The translations under genes were made by a program, and so were the position numbers. From contig CAJYLV010000022.1 in assembly GCA_913776255.1 (NCBI GenBank), forward strand, positions 25,254 through 89,253: a stretch of DNA of 64,000 nucleotides, in the 5' to 3' direction. The notes under the pieces are model-generated. The model did not search any database, was not told where the DNA came from, and was given only the letters and a program-made list of their open reading frames with translations. The stretch is from an uncultured Sphingomonas sp. (GTDB lineage: Bacteria; Pseudomonadota; Alphaproteobacteria; Sphingomonadales; Sphingomonadaceae). Shown here piece after piece: positions 1 through 9,697 of this stretch (position 1 is its first letter; each line of letters opens with the position of its first letter).

Positions 1-1731
1 CACCGCAAGGAAGACCTGTCGTTCGACAAGCGCGACAGCGCGCCGGCACTGCCCAAGGCGGTGGTGGTCGACGATCACTGGGACTGGTCGCGCGACCGGC
101 GACCGAACACGCCGTGGTCGGAGACGGTGATCTACGAGGCGCACGTCAAGGGACTGACCAAGCTGATGGAGCTGGTCCCGGCGCGCGAGCGCGGCACCTA
201 TGCCGCGCTGGGGCATCCGGCGGTCATCAAGCATCTGCAACGCACCGGCGTGACCGCGATCGAGCTGCTGCCGATCCACAGCTTCACGCAGGACCGCTTC
301 CTGCAAGAGAAGGGTCTGCGCAATTACTGGGGCTATAACACGCTCGGCTTCTTCGCCCCCGAGCAGAGCTATATGGCGACCGAGCATCAGGACGAGCTGC
401 GCCGCGCGGTCCACCGGCTGCACAAGGCCGGGATCGAGGTGATCCTCGACGTCGTCTACAACCACACCTGCGAGGGCAGCGAGAAGGGTCCGACGCTGTC
501 GTGGCGCGGGCTCGACAACGCCAGCTATTACCGGCTGGTCAAGGACAATCCGCGCTACACGATCAACGACACCGGCACCGGCAACACGCTCAACATGAGC
601 AAGGCGCGCGTGATCCAGATGGTCGCGGACTCGTTGCGCTACTGGGCGACCAGCTTCGGCGTCGACGGCTTCCGCTTCGACCTCGGGCTCACGCTCGGGC
701 GCGAGGAGCACGGCTTCGATCCGGGCTCGGCGTTCTTCGACGTGCTGCGGCAGGACCCGGTGCTCGGGCGGCTGAAGCTCATCACCGAGCCGTGGGACGT
801 CGGGCCGGGCGGCTATCAGCTCGGCAACTTCCCGCCGGGTTTTGCGGAGTGGAACGACAAATATCGCGACACGGTGCGCGAATATTGGCGCGGCGAGCCG
901 GGCAAGCGCCCCGATCTCGCGGCGCGGCTGGCCGGGTCGGGCGACCTGTTCGACCGGCGCGCGCGGCGACCGTGGGCGAGCGTCAACCTGCTCGCGGCGC
1001 ATGACGGCTTCACGCTCGCCGACACGGTGATGTACGAGGAACGCCACAACGAGGCGAACGGCGAGGACAATCGCGACGGTCACTCGCACAACGCCTCGTG
1101 CAACTGGGGCGTCGAGGGGCCGACCGACGACGCGGCGATCAACGATGCGCGCGGGCGGGTGATGCGCTCGATGCTGACGACGCTGATGACGTCGCTGGGG
1201 ACGCCGATGCTGGTCGCCGGCGACGAGTTCGGGCGCACGCAGCAGGGCAACAACAACGCTTATTGCCAGGATAACGAGATCAGCTGGCTCGACTGGACGG
1301 CGGCGGCGTCGCCCGAGGGTCAGGCGCAGATCGACTTCACCGGGCGGCTGGCGGAATTGCGGCGGCGCTTCGTGGTGCTGCGCAGCCCGACCTTCCTCTA
1401 CGGGCAGGAAACCGCCGCGGGCGGGGTCAACGATATCGAATGGTGGGACGAGCGCGGGCAGCAATTGTCGCCCGAGGACTGGCAGAACCCCGACGGGCGT
1501 GCGCTGATGATGCGGCGTGCGGCACGCACCGAGAGCGGCGAGATCGAGGCGGTGTCGCTGCTGCTCAACGCGTCGGGCGATCCGGTGACCTTCACCCTGC
1601 CCCCGCCTGACGTGAAGCGCGTCGTGCTGATCGACAGCGCCAGGCCGGAGCAAGGCGAGGTGGAGATCGACAACAGCTATGAGGTCGCGCCGCAAGGCGC
1701 GGTGCTGGTGACGTGGACGAGCGCGGCGTGA
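1..1731 (+). CDS. glgX: Glycogen debranching enzyme GlgX (5' partial)
   Basis: This GH13 isoamylase-type enzyme hydrolyses alpha-1,6 branches of glycogen or limit dextrins in the cytoplasm and feeds linear glucans to the trehalose enzymes downstream. The frame is open from the first base, so the N-terminus (CBM48 and early barrel, probably over 100 residues) lies outside the window. The GTG at 61 in the ORF track is not the true start. The visible 576 residues hold the four GH13 regions: DVVYNH, GVDGFRFDLG with the nucleophile Asp, ITEPWD with the acid/base Glu, and AAHDGFTL. The 3' end overlaps treZ by 19 bp, which implies translational coupling. A related isoamylase TreX is the main alternative name. 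Confidence 0.93.
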   Translation, partial: HRKEDLSFDKRDSAPALPKAVVVDDHWDWSRDRRPNTPWSETVIYEAHVKGLTKLMELVPARERGTYAALGHPAVIKHLQRTGVTAIELLPIHSFTQDRFLQEKGLRNYWGYNTLGFFAPEQSYMATEHQDELRRAVHRLHKAGIEVILDVVYNHTCEGSEKGPTLSWRGLDNASYYRLVKDNPRYTINDTGTGNTLNMSKARVIQMVADSLRYWATSFGVDGFRFDLGLTLGREEHGFDPGSAFFDVLRQDPVLGRLKLITEPWDVGPGGYQLGNFPPGFAEWNDKYRDTVREYWRGEPGKRPDLAARLAGSGDLFDRRARRPWASVNLLAAHDGFTLADTVMYEERHNEANGEDNRDGHSHNASCNWGVEGPTDDAAINDARGRVMRSMLTTLMTSLGTPMLVAGDEFGRTQQGNNNAYCQDNEISWLDWTAAASPEGQAQIDFTGRLAELRRRFVVLRSPTFLYGQETAAGGVNDIEWWDERGQQLSPEDWQNPDGRALMMRRAARTESGEIEAVSLLLNASGDPVTFTLPPPDVKRVVLIDSARPEQGEVEIDNSYEVAPQGAVLVTWTSAA

Positions 1732-3416
1732 CGCGCTGGGGCCCGGAGCCGCTCACCGACGGCGGCACGCGTTTCCATTTGTGGGCGCCCGATGCCGGGG
1801 GCGTGACGGTGGAGATCGACGGCGGTGACGCAGCGGCGATGACGCGCGGCGCGGACGGCTGGTATGCGCTCGACCACGCCGCGGGGCCTGGCGCGCGCTA
1901 TCGCTTCCGGGTTGGCGAACAGCTGGTGCCCGATCCGGCGTCCCGCCTTCAGTCGGGCGGGGTGCACGGGTGGAGCGTGGTCCCGGAGACGCACTACGAC
2001 TGGCAGCACCCCGATTGGCGCGGCCGCGCGTGGCACGAGATGGTGATCCTCGAATGTCACGCCGGGACGCTCGGCGGCTTCGCTGGGGTGATCGAACGGC
2101 TGCCGGCGATCGCCGCGGCCGGCATCACCGCGGTCGAGCTGATGCCGGTCGGCGCGTTCGGCGGCACGCGCGGTTGGGGCTATGACGGCGTGCTGCCCTA
2201 TGCGGTGCAGGAGGAGTACGGATCGCCGGCCGAGCTGCGGCGGCTGGTCGATACCGCGCACGGGCTGGGCATCAGCGTGTTCCTCGACGTGGTCTACAAT
2301 CACTTCGGGCCGGACGGGAATTACCTCGGCGCCTATGCCGCCGACTTCTTCGACGCCGAGGTCCATACGCCGTGGGGCGGCGCAGTGGCGGTCGCGCGCG
2401 AGGCCGTCGCGCGGTTCTTCGTCGACAATGCGCTGATGTGGCTGCGCGACTATCGCATCGACGGATTGCGCTTCGACGCGGTGCACGCGATCGGCGACCC
2501 GGCGTTCCTCGACGCGATGGCGGCGGAGATCCGTGCCGCGCTGCCCGACCGGCACGTCCATCTGGTGCTGGAGAATGAAGAGAATGACGCCGCGCGGCTG
2601 CGCGACGGCGGGTTCGATGCGCAGTGGAACGACGACTTCCACAATGTCATGCACGTCCTGCTGACCGGCGAGACCAGTGCCTATTACACCGACTTCGCGG
2701 ATCGCCCGGCCGAGCGGCTGGCGCGGTGTTTGGCCGAGGGGTTCATCTATCAGGGCGAGGGCTCGGCCAATCACGACGGCAAGCCGAGAGGGAGCGCCAG
2801 CGCGCATCTCGCGCCGACGCGGTTCGTGGCGTTCCTCCAGAACCACGATCAGGTCGGCAACCGCGCGCTGGGCGAACGACTGATCGCGCTGACCGACAAG
2901 GCGAAGCTGCGCGCGGCGACCGCACTGCTGCTGCTGTGCCCCCAGGTGCCGCTGCTGTTCATGGGCGAGGAGGAAGGGAGCGCGACGCCGTTCCTGTTCT
3001 TCACCGACTTCCATGACGAATTGGCCGACGCGGTACGCGAGGGGCGGCGCAAGGAATTCGCCAAGTTCGACGCCTTCGCCGATCCGGACGCGCGGGCGCG
3101 GATTCCCGATCCCAACGCCGAGTCGACGTTCGCGGCGTCGGTGCCGCAGCCGGGGCCGGAGGCGGACGAATGGCGGGCGCTTTATAGCGAATTGCTGGCA
3201 TTGCGGCGCGAGCGCATCGTGCCGCATCTCATCGGCGCGGTGTCGGTCGGGGCGCAGGTACTCGGCGCGGCGGCGGTGGTCGCGCGCTGGCGGCTCGGTG
3301 ACGGGACGACGCTGGGGGTCGCGATCGATCTGGGCGACGAGCCGGCGACGCTGCCGGGCGGGGCGGACCCGCTGTTCGTCGAGGGCGAGCGGTTCGTCGC
3401 GTGGATCGAGCCGTGA
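1713..3416 (+). CDS. treZ: Malto-oligosyltrehalose trehalohydrolase TreZ
   Basis: This enzyme releases trehalose from maltooligosyl-trehalose, the second step of the TreY/TreZ route from glycogen. It has 567 residues, near the family norm. An N-terminal beta-sandwich opens with FHLWAPDAGGVTVEI, followed by the GH13 barrel with FLDVVYNHFG, GLRFDAVHAI (nucleophile), LVLENEEND (acid/base) and QNHDQVGN. The start is a GTG inside the glgX 3' end; a second in-frame GTG at 1728 is possible. No strong Shine-Dalgarno is visible, which fits translational coupling to glgX. It is followed by a 157 bp gap holding a palindromic repeat and then malQ. Confidence 0.95.
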   Translation: MDERGVTRWGPEPLTDGGTRFHLWAPDAGGVTVEIDGGDAAAMTRGADGWYALDHAAGPGARYRFRVGEQLVPDPASRLQSGGVHGWSVVPETHYDWQHPDWRGRAWHEMVILECHAGTLGGFAGVIERLPAIAAAGITAVELMPVGAFGGTRGWGYDGVLPYAVQEEYGSPAELRRLVDTAHGLGISVFLDVVYNHFGPDGNYLGAYAADFFDAEVHTPWGGAVAVAREAVARFFVDNALMWLRDYRIDGLRFDAVHAIGDPAFLDAMAAEIRAALPDRHVHLVLENEENDAARLRDGGFDAQWNDDFHNVMHVLLTGETSAYYTDFADRPAERLARCLAEGFIYQGEGSANHDGKPRGSASAHLAPTRFVAFLQNHDQVGNRALGERLIALTDKAKLRAATALLLLCPQVPLLFMGEEEGSATPFLFFTDFHDELADAVREGRRKEFAKFDAFADPDARARIPDPNAESTFAASVPQPGPEADEWRALYSELLALRRERIVPHLIGAVSVGAQVLGAAAVVARWRLGDGTTLGVAIDLGDEPATLPGGADPLFVEGERFVAWIEP

Positions 3417-3432
3417 AAGCCCTACCGCTATC

Positions 3433-3518
3433 ACCCCGGCGGACGCCGGGGCCCAGTTGGGAGACGTTCGCAGTGCTGCACGGGCGTTCCGTTACTGGAC
3501 CCCGGCCTTCGCCGGGGT
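3433..3518. repeat. Palindromic intergenic repeat, family D copy 1
   Basis: Two GC-rich hairpin arms (CCCCGGCGGACGCCGGGG and CCCCGGCCTTCGCCGGGG) flank about 45 bp, with mirrored CCAGTTGGG-like and ACTGG edges. The same design recurs near 43612 and 55916. It sits between treZ and malQ and could act as an mRNA-stabilising or processing structure. Confidence 0.7.
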
Positions 3519-3573
3519 GGCGGGTGAGTGAGGGACGACGCTCGCTCCCTCTCCTTCGCGTCGATTCTCCCGC

Positions 3574-5436
3574 ATGACGCTCTCGCAGCGCGCCGCCGCC
3601 GCGGGATTGTCGCGCGACTGGGAGGATGCCGATGGCCGCCCGCAGCGCGTCGCCGACGAGGTGCTTGAGGCGATCCTCGCCTGCCTCGATCCCACCGCGC
3701 CCGACGTGCCGTTCCTGTCCGCCGATGCCGGGCGACCGATTGCCGTGCCGGACGGGTCGCGCGGTGACGCCGAACTGCTGCTCGACGACGGCAACCGGCT
3801 CGCGCTGACGATCGCCGCCGACGGCACGCTGCCCCCGGTCGAGCGCGTCGGCTATCACCGGCTCCTCGCCGGCGGCCGCGAATATACGCTGGCGATCGCA
3901 CCCCGGCGCTGCGCGCTGCCGAAACGTGGCTGGGGTATCGCGGTGCAGGTGCCGAGCCTGCGCGCGACCAGCGACAGCGCGTTCGGCGATGCCGGCGCGC
4001 TGGTCGAGGCCGCCGCCGCCTTCGCGCGGGTCGGGGCGCAGGCGCTGGCGATCAGCCCGACGCACGCTTTGTTTCCCGCCGATCCGACGCGCTTCAGCCC
4101 CTATTCGCCGTCGACGCGGCTGTTCCACAACGTGCTGCTCGCCGACCCGGCGCTGATCGGCGTGCCGCTGCCCCCGAGCCGCGCGAGCGCGCTGATCGAC
4201 TGGCCGCAGGCCGCGCGCGAGCGCCTCGCGCATCTGCGCACCGCGTTCGAGCTGGCGAGCGAGGGCGCGTTGTCGGCGGCGCGCGCCTATCGGCGGCAGC
4301 GCGGCGCGGCGCTGGAGGCGCATGCGCGGTTCGATGCGCTGCACGCGGCGCTGGGCGGGCATGGCTGGCAGGACTGGCCCGCCGCCTATCACGATCCGAA
4401 CGGCGAGGCGGTGATCCGCTTCGCCGCCGAGCATGAGCGCGACATCGCCTTCTACGCCTTCCTGCAATGGCTCGCCGATCTCGGGCTGGCGACCGCGCAG
4501 CGCACCGCGAAGGAGCGGATGGCGACCGGAATCGTCGCCGATCTCGCGGTCGGGATGGACGCCGGGGGCAGCCATGCGTGGAGCGCGCGCGACGAACTGC
4601 TGACCGGGCTGACGGTCGGCGCGCCGCCCGATCCGCTCGGGCCGGACGGGCAGAATTGGGGGATCACCGCGCTCGACCCGTTCGCGCTGCAGCGCACCGG
4701 CTTCGGCGCGTTCATCGAGACTTTGCGCGTCGCGCTCGTGCATGCCGGGGGGATCCGCATCGACCATGCGCTGGGGCTGGAGCGGCTGTGGGTGATCCCG
4801 GCGGGCGCGGACGCCAGCGAGGGCGCGTATCTGCGCATGCCCGGCGCGCAGCTCCGCCGGATCGTCGCGATCGAGGCGCAGCGCGCCGACGCGGTGGTGA
4901 TCGCCGAGGATCTCGGCACCGTCCCGCCCGGCTTTCGCGACAATCTGGCCGAGCGATGCATGCTGGGCATGCGCGTGCTGCCGTTCGAGCGCGATGCCGA
5001 GGGCGGCTTCGTGCCGCCCGCCGAATGGGACGAAGCGGCGGTGGCGATGACCGGCACGCACGACACCCCGACGCTCGCCGGCTGGTGGAAGGAACGCGAC
5101 ATCGACTGGGCGGAGCAGCTCGGGCGCAGCGGCGCGGATCGCGCGCGCCGTGCGACCGAGCGCACCGCCTTGTGGCAGGCGATGGGCAAGCCCGGCGACC
5201 CGCCCGCCGCGCCACCGGTCGACGCGATGATCGCGCGTGTCGCGGGCGCGCCTTGTCCCTTGGCGATCGTGCCGATCGAGGATCTGCTCGGGCTGGAGGA
5301 ACAACCCAACCTCCCCGGCACGATCGACGAACATCCCAATTGGCGGCGGCGGATGGACGCCCCCACCCCCGCCCTGCTCGCGCGTCGCGACGTTGCGCGC
5401 CGCATCGCCCTGCTCAACGCGGAGAGACACGCATGA
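3574..5436 (+). CDS. malQ: 4-alpha-glucanotransferase MalQ (amylomaltase)
   Basis: This GH77 enzyme disproportionates alpha-1,4-glucans in the cytoplasm and recycles the short maltodextrins left by GlgX and TreY. It has 620 residues. The key stretches are GGIRIDHALGL (nucleophile Asp), VIAEDLGTV (acid/base Glu) and GTHDTPTLAGWW (stabilising Asp). The ATG follows a repeat-containing gap without a strong ribosome site. Its stop overlaps the treY start as ATGA, so the two are probably co-translated. Its place between treZ and treY supports a joint glycogen-to-trehalose operon. Confidence 0.94.
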   Translation: MTLSQRAAAAGLSRDWEDADGRPQRVADEVLEAILACLDPTAPDVPFLSADAGRPIAVPDGSRGDAELLLDDGNRLALTIAADGTLPPVERVGYHRLLAGGREYTLAIAPRRCALPKRGWGIAVQVPSLRATSDSAFGDAGALVEAAAAFARVGAQALAISPTHALFPADPTRFSPYSPSTRLFHNVLLADPALIGVPLPPSRASALIDWPQAARERLAHLRTAFELASEGALSAARAYRRQRGAALEAHARFDALHAALGGHGWQDWPAAYHDPNGEAVIRFAAEHERDIAFYAFLQWLADLGLATAQRTAKERMATGIVADLAVGMDAGGSHAWSARDELLTGLTVGAPPDPLGPDGQNWGITALDPFALQRTGFGAFIETLRVALVHAGGIRIDHALGLERLWVIPAGADASEGAYLRMPGAQLRRIVAIEAQRADAVVIAEDLGTVPPGFRDNLAERCMLGMRVLPFERDAEGGFVPPAEWDEAAVAMTGTHDTPTLAGWWKERDIDWAEQLGRSGADRARRATERTALWQAMGKPGDPPAAPPVDAMIARVAGAPCPLAIVPIEDLLGLEEQPNLPGTIDEHPNWRRRMDAPTPALLARRDVARRIALLNAERHA

Positions 5437-7736
5437 CGCCGCCCCGCGCCACCTATCGTTTCCAGTTCCATGAAGGATTCACCTTCGCCGATGCCGAGGC
5501 ATTGGTGCCGTATCTCGACGATCTCGGCATCAGCCATGTCTATGCTTCGCCGGTCACCACCGCCGCGCCGGGGTCGACGCACGGCTATGACGTGGTCGAT
5601 CCGACGACGATCAACCCCGAGCTGGGCGGCGAGGCGGCGTTCCGCTCGCTGGTCGCGGCGCTGCGCGCGCGCGGCATGGGCATCATCATCGACATCGTCC
5701 CCAATCACATGGGCGTCGCGGGCGACAGCAACGCGTGGTGGCAGGACGTGCTGGCGCGCGGGCCGGACAGCGAGCATGCTGCGGTGTTCGACATCGATTG
5801 GCGCGAGCGCATCGTGCTGCCGGTGCTCGCCGCGCCCGTGTCGGAGGCGCTGGCGAACGGCGACCTCACGCTGGAACGTGACGGTGCGCGCTGGACGATC
5901 GTCGCTTATGGCGAACATCGCTTCCCCGTGCGCGACGCGAATCAGGATACGGCCGACACGCTGCCGCTCGAGGAACTGCTCGCGCGCCAGCATTACCGGC
6001 TGGCGTACTGGCGGGTCGCCAACGACGAGCTGAATTGGCGGCGGTTCTTCTCGATCAACGAGCTGGCCGGGGTGCGGATCGAGGACCCGGCGGTGTTCGG
6101 GAAGACGCATGCGCTCTATTTCCGGCTGCACGACGAAGGGCTGATCGACGGGGTGCGCGTCGATCACGTCGACGGGCTGACCGATCCGATCGGCTATTGC
6201 CGCGCGTTGCGCGCGCGGCTCGGCGACGAGGCGTGGATCGTGATCGAGAAGATCCTCGCCGCCGGCGAGCCGCAGCCGCTCGGCTGGGGGGTCGACGGGA
6301 CCAGCGGCTACGACTTCATGGAACAGGTCGCGAGCCTGCTCCACGATCCCTCCGGCGCCGAGCCGCTGGGGGCGCTTTGGGAGGAGATCAGCGGGCGCAG
6401 CGCGTCGTTCGAGCCCGAGGAGTTCCAGGCACGGCAGGACCTGTTGTCTTGGCAGTTCAGCGGGCAGCTCGACGCGTGCGTCGCCGCCTTCCACGCGGTC
6501 GCGCCGGAAGGCGTGACCGCGGCGATGCTGCGCCGCGCGGTCGAGCGGTTGCTGTGGGTGTTCCCGGTCTATCGCACCTATGGCCCTGCTGCGCCCGCCA
6601 GCGACGCCGCGATCCGCGCCGAGGCACGTGCGCGGGTCACCGAGCTGATCCCGCCGGGCGAGACGCAGGTCGTCGATCTGGTGCTGGCGTGGCTTGCGGG
6701 GGACGGCGGCGCCGACACTGCCGAGGCGGTGCGGCGCTTCCAGCAACTCTCCGCGCCGATCGCGGCCAAGGCGGTCGAGGACACCGGCTTCTATCGCTAC
6801 GGCCGGTTGCTGTCGCGCAACGACGTCGGCTTCGATGCCGAGCGGATGGGGATGGCGCCCGCCGACTTCCACGCGCTCATGCAGGCGCGCGCGCGCGACG
6901 TGCCGCACGCGATGCTGACCACCGCCACCCACGACCACAAGCGCGGCGAGGACACGCGCGCGCGGCTCGCGGCGATCAGCGCGCACCCCGATGCGTGGCG
7001 CGATGCCGCGCTGGCGTGGCTGGAGCGCGACGACGGCGGGGTCGACGATGCCGACCGCTATATGCTGCTCCAGACCCTTGTCGGCGCATGGCCCGAGGAT
7101 GGCGCGACCGCGGACTTCGTGGACCGCGTGACGGCGTGGCAGCAGAAGGCATTGCGCGAGGCGAAGCTGCGCTCCTCGTGGGAAGCGCCCGACGAAGAGT
7201 ATGAAGCGGCAGCCGCCGCGCTGGTCGAGGCGCTGCCCGGCGATGCCGAGGCGCTGGCGCTGATCGCGCGCACCGTCGCGATGCTCGATGCAACCGCGCA
7301 GGGCAATGCGCTGGTGCAGGTGCTGCTCCGCTATACGGTGCCGGGGGTGCCCGATCTGTATCAGGGCACCGAGTTCGCCGACCTGAGCCTCGTCGATCCC
7401 GACAACCGCCGCGCGGTCGACTACGACGCGCGGCGCGCGGCGCTGACGGGCGACCCGCCGGCCAAGCTGCGGCTGATCGCCGATCTACTGCGGCTGCGGC
7501 GCGAGGATCCCGCGCTGTTCGCGGACGGCGACTATGCCCCCGCAAAGGTCGAGGGACCGGACGCGGCGCGAGTGCTGGCGTTCGAGCGGCGACACGACGG
7601 TCGCCTCTTGCGCGTCGCGGTCGCACTCCATGGCCGACGCCCCGGCGCCGACACGCGCATCGCCTTCAGTTCGGGTCATCGCACCGACGCCGCGACGCTG
7701 TTCGGCAGCACAGCGATCTGGTACGAGCACAGCTGA
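5433..7736 (+). CDS. treY: Malto-oligosyltrehalose synthase TreY
   Basis: This GH13 enzyme isomerises the terminal alpha-1,4 bond of maltodextrins to the alpha,alpha-1,1 bond, making maltooligosyl-trehalose for TreZ. The ORF track extends the frame far upstream into malQ. The true start is the ATG at 5433, which overlaps the malQ stop by 4 bp and gives 767 residues beginning MTPPRATYRFQFHEGF, the usual start for this family. Motifs are IDIVPNHMGV, GVRVDHVDGL (nucleophile), VIEKILAAGE (acid/base) and TATHDHKRGED. No treS is in the window, so TreY/TreZ is the trehalose route seen here. Confidence 0.95.
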   Translation: MTPPRATYRFQFHEGFTFADAEALVPYLDDLGISHVYASPVTTAAPGSTHGYDVVDPTTINPELGGEAAFRSLVAALRARGMGIIIDIVPNHMGVAGDSNAWWQDVLARGPDSEHAAVFDIDWRERIVLPVLAAPVSEALANGDLTLERDGARWTIVAYGEHRFPVRDANQDTADTLPLEELLARQHYRLAYWRVANDELNWRRFFSINELAGVRIEDPAVFGKTHALYFRLHDEGLIDGVRVDHVDGLTDPIGYCRALRARLGDEAWIVIEKILAAGEPQPLGWGVDGTSGYDFMEQVASLLHDPSGAEPLGALWEEISGRSASFEPEEFQARQDLLSWQFSGQLDACVAAFHAVAPEGVTAAMLRRAVERLLWVFPVYRTYGPAAPASDAAIRAEARARVTELIPPGETQVVDLVLAWLAGDGGADTAEAVRRFQQLSAPIAAKAVEDTGFYRYGRLLSRNDVGFDAERMGMAPADFHALMQARARDVPHAMLTTATHDHKRGEDTRARLAAISAHPDAWRDAALAWLERDDGGVDDADRYMLLQTLVGAWPEDGATADFVDRVTAWQQKALREAKLRSSWEAPDEEYEAAAAALVEALPGDAEALALIARTVAMLDATAQGNALVQVLLRYTVPGVPDLYQGTEFADLSLVDPDNRRAVDYDARRAALTGDPPAKLRLIADLLRLRREDPALFADGDYAPAKVEGPDAARVLAFERRHDGRLLRVAVALHGRRPGADTRIAFSSGHRTDAATLFGSTAIWYEHS

Positions 7737-7921
7737 GCCGGTATCCGGACGTCGTCCCGACAGGGGGCGGCGGCGGTCGGCACGGGAGACGGAATGCGCC
7801 TGCCGCAGCCCGGGAGTCACGTAAATGTCTTACATGACGTGCACGGGCCGACTCGGCCGCCCGGCACGATCGTGTCCGGAACGGCGCAATTATTCTCAAG
7901 ATCAGTTCAGGATGGAGTTTG
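7737..7921. promoter_or_regulatory. Intergenic region with imperfect palindrome upstream of the phosphate uptake genes
   Basis: The 185 bp gap holds no gene. Near 7818-7842 there is an imperfect inverted repeat, CACGTAAATGTCTTACATGACGTG-like, in which both outer CACGT/ACGTG arms and an inner ATGT/ACAT pair match. It lies about 80 bp upstream of the Pit accessory gene and could be an operator. It does not clearly match a PhoB box. Function is inferred from position only. Confidence 0.25.
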
Positions 7922-8566
7922 ATGTTCGCCTGGTTCCAGCGACTGTTGCCGAAGACCGGCAATTTCTTCGAGCAGTTCGAAGGACATGCCGCCATCGGCC
8001 TGGCCGCCGCGCGCGCCACTGCGAAGCTGCTGGAGGGCGGGCCAGACCGTCCCGCGCTGCTTGTCGAGATCAACAAGCGCGAGAATGAGGCCGACGAGAT
8101 CACCCGCGACGTGCTGAAGAGCGTCCGCGCGACGTTCCTCACGCCGTTCGATCGCGGCGCGATCACCGCGCTGATCGGCGCGCTCGACGATACGATCGAC
8201 GAAATGTACGCCGCCGCCTCGGCGATCGATCTGTACGGACTGACCGAATATGCGCCCGAGATGCGCGAGATGGCGCAGGTGGCGGTCGATGCCGCCGGGC
8301 TGGCGGTCGAGGCGATGCCGCTGCTGCGCGACGTCAGCCGCAACGGCCCGCGGCTCCACGAGCTGACCGAGCAGCTGATCCGGCTGGAAGGCCGCGCCGA
8401 CGATTGCCACGCCGCGGGGCTGCGTCGCTCGCTGGAGCAATATGGCAAGAGCGACACGCTGCGCTTCGTGGTCGAGCGCGAGATCTACAAGCATCTGGAG
8501 CGGATCCTCGATGCATTCGAGGATGTCGCCGACGAGATCGACGGCATCGTCATCGACCACGCCTGA
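7922..8566 (+). CDS. DUF47 / PhoU-like Pit accessory protein
   Basis: This all-helical cytoplasmic protein of the DUF47 (PhoU_div) family is commonly paired with Pit transporters and is thought to modulate phosphate uptake. It has 214 residues from the ATG at 7922; a TTG one codon earlier (7919) gives the track ORF. The run NKRENEADEITRDVLKSV followed by TPFDRGAITALIGALDDTIDE is typical of the family's first helical pair. An upstream GGAG supports this start. It is followed after 18 bp by the Pit gene, so they form an operon. The biochemical role of DUF47 proteins is less certain than the family call. Confidence 0.9.
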   Translation: MFAWFQRLLPKTGNFFEQFEGHAAIGLAAARATAKLLEGGPDRPALLVEINKRENEADEITRDVLKSVRATFLTPFDRGAITALIGALDDTIDEMYAAASAIDLYGLTEYAPEMREMAQVAVDAAGLAVEAMPLLRDVSRNGPRLHELTEQLIRLEGRADDCHAAGLRRSLEQYGKSDTLRFVVEREIYKHLERILDAFEDVADEIDGIVIDHA

Positions 8567-8584
8567 CGCCCGGTCGACGCACCC

Positions 8585-9598
8585 ATGCACGAACTCGCCT
8601 TTCCGTTGCTGGTCGGCCTGATCCTGGTCGCGCTGGCGTTCGACTATCTCAACGGGCTGCACGACGCCGCCAATTCGATCGCGACGGTGGTCGCCACGCG
8701 GCTGCTGTCGCCCGTCAAGGCGGTGGCGTTCGCGGCCTTCTTCAACTTCGCCGCCTATTTCCTGACGCTTGCGGTCCCCAGCCTCCATGCCGTGGCGGAG
8801 ACGATCGGCAAGGGCCTGATCGACAAGGACGTCATCACCCCAGCGGTGATCTTCGGCGCGCTGGGCGGCGCGATGACGTGGAACGTCATCACCTGGCTGA
8901 AGGGCATTCCTTCGTCGAGCAGCCACGCATTGGTCGGCGGGTTGGTCGGCGCGGGCGTCGCGCATGCCGGGATCACCGGCGTGAAATGGGCCGGGCTCAA
9001 CAAGACGCTGCTGGCGATCGTGCTGTCGCCGGTGATCGGCATGTTCCTGGCGATGGCGGTGATGCTGGTGTCGAGCTGGGCGCTGCGCCGCTCGACCGCG
9101 CCGCAGGCGGAGCGCAGCTTCCGCGCGCTGCATCTCGCATCCTCGGCGGCCTATTCGCTCAGCCACGGGCTCAACGACGCGCAGAAGACGATGGGGATCA
9201 TCACCGTCCTGCTCTATTCGACCGGCTATCTGACCGGACCGTTCGAGGTGCCGCACTGGGTGGCGATCAGCTGCTATGTCGCGATCGCGCTCGGCACGAT
9301 GACCGGCGGGTGGCGGATCATCGAGACAATGGGGTCGCGGATCACGCGGCTGTCGCAGCATCAGGGGTTCAGCGCGTCGCTGGCCGGGTCGATCGTGGTG
9401 TTCAGCGCCTCGACGCTCGGCATCCCGGTGTCGACGACGCATACGATCACCGGCTCGATTATCGGTGCGGGCGTCTCGCGGCGCGCCTCGGCGGTGCGCT
9501 GGGGCGTGGCCAAGAACGTCGTGGTCGCGTGGGTCATCACCATCCCGGCCTCGGCCGTGGTCGGGGCGCTGGTCTATTCGACGACGCTGCTGTTCTGA
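8585..9598 (+). CDS. pit: Inorganic phosphate transporter, Pit family
   Basis: This inner-membrane, proton- or cation-coupled low-affinity phosphate importer belongs to family PF01384. It has 337 residues and is strongly hydrophobic, with about eight to ten predicted membrane spans. The two duplicated family signatures are visible: GLHDAANSIATVVATR near the N-terminus and SHGLNDAQKTMGI in the second half. A SSSHAL and a STTHTI stretch occur at equivalent places in the two halves, which shows the internal duplication. It is co-transcribed with the DUF47 gene just upstream. Transport of metal-phosphate complexes or sulfate is possible but less likely. Confidence 0.94.
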   Translation: MHELAFPLLVGLILVALAFDYLNGLHDAANSIATVVATRLLSPVKAVAFAAFFNFAAYFLTLAVPSLHAVAETIGKGLIDKDVITPAVIFGALGGAMTWNVITWLKGIPSSSSHALVGGLVGAGVAHAGITGVKWAGLNKTLLAIVLSPVIGMFLAMAVMLVSSWALRRSTAPQAERSFRALHLASSAAYSLSHGLNDAQKTMGIITVLLYSTGYLTGPFEVPHWVAISCYVAIALGTMTGGWRIIETMGSRITRLSQHQGFSASLAGSIVVFSASTLGIPVSTTHTITGSIIGAGVSRRASAVRWGVAKNVVVAWVITIPASAVVGALVYSTTLLF

Positions 9599-9603
9599 CG
9601 CTG

Positions 9604-9680
9604 CGTCATTGCGAGCGTAGCGAAGCAATCCAGGGCGTCCTGGTCCGGCCTTGGATTGCCGCGCTACGCTCGCAATGACG
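9604..9680. repeat. 77-bp palindromic element, family A copy 1
   Basis: The near-perfect inverted repeat CGTCATTGCGAGCGTAGCGA...TCGCTACGCTCGCAATGACG surrounds a short centre based on CCAGGGCGTCC. It begins 5 bp after the pit stop. Six more copies occur in the window, each about 77 bp long. Confidence 0.88.
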
Positions 9681-9697
9681 AACGGATCAAAACCGGC

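Noticed and set aside
61-1731. GTG at 61 as start of glgX
   Set aside because: The frame stays open to base 1 with conserved-looking protein sequence, and the residues before it are needed for the family's length. The gene is truncated by the window.
4452-6986. 844-residue minus-strand ORF
   Set aside because: It lies antisense to malQ and treY, has Arg/Ala-rich composition without any family motif, and is a typical shadow of high-GC coding DNA.
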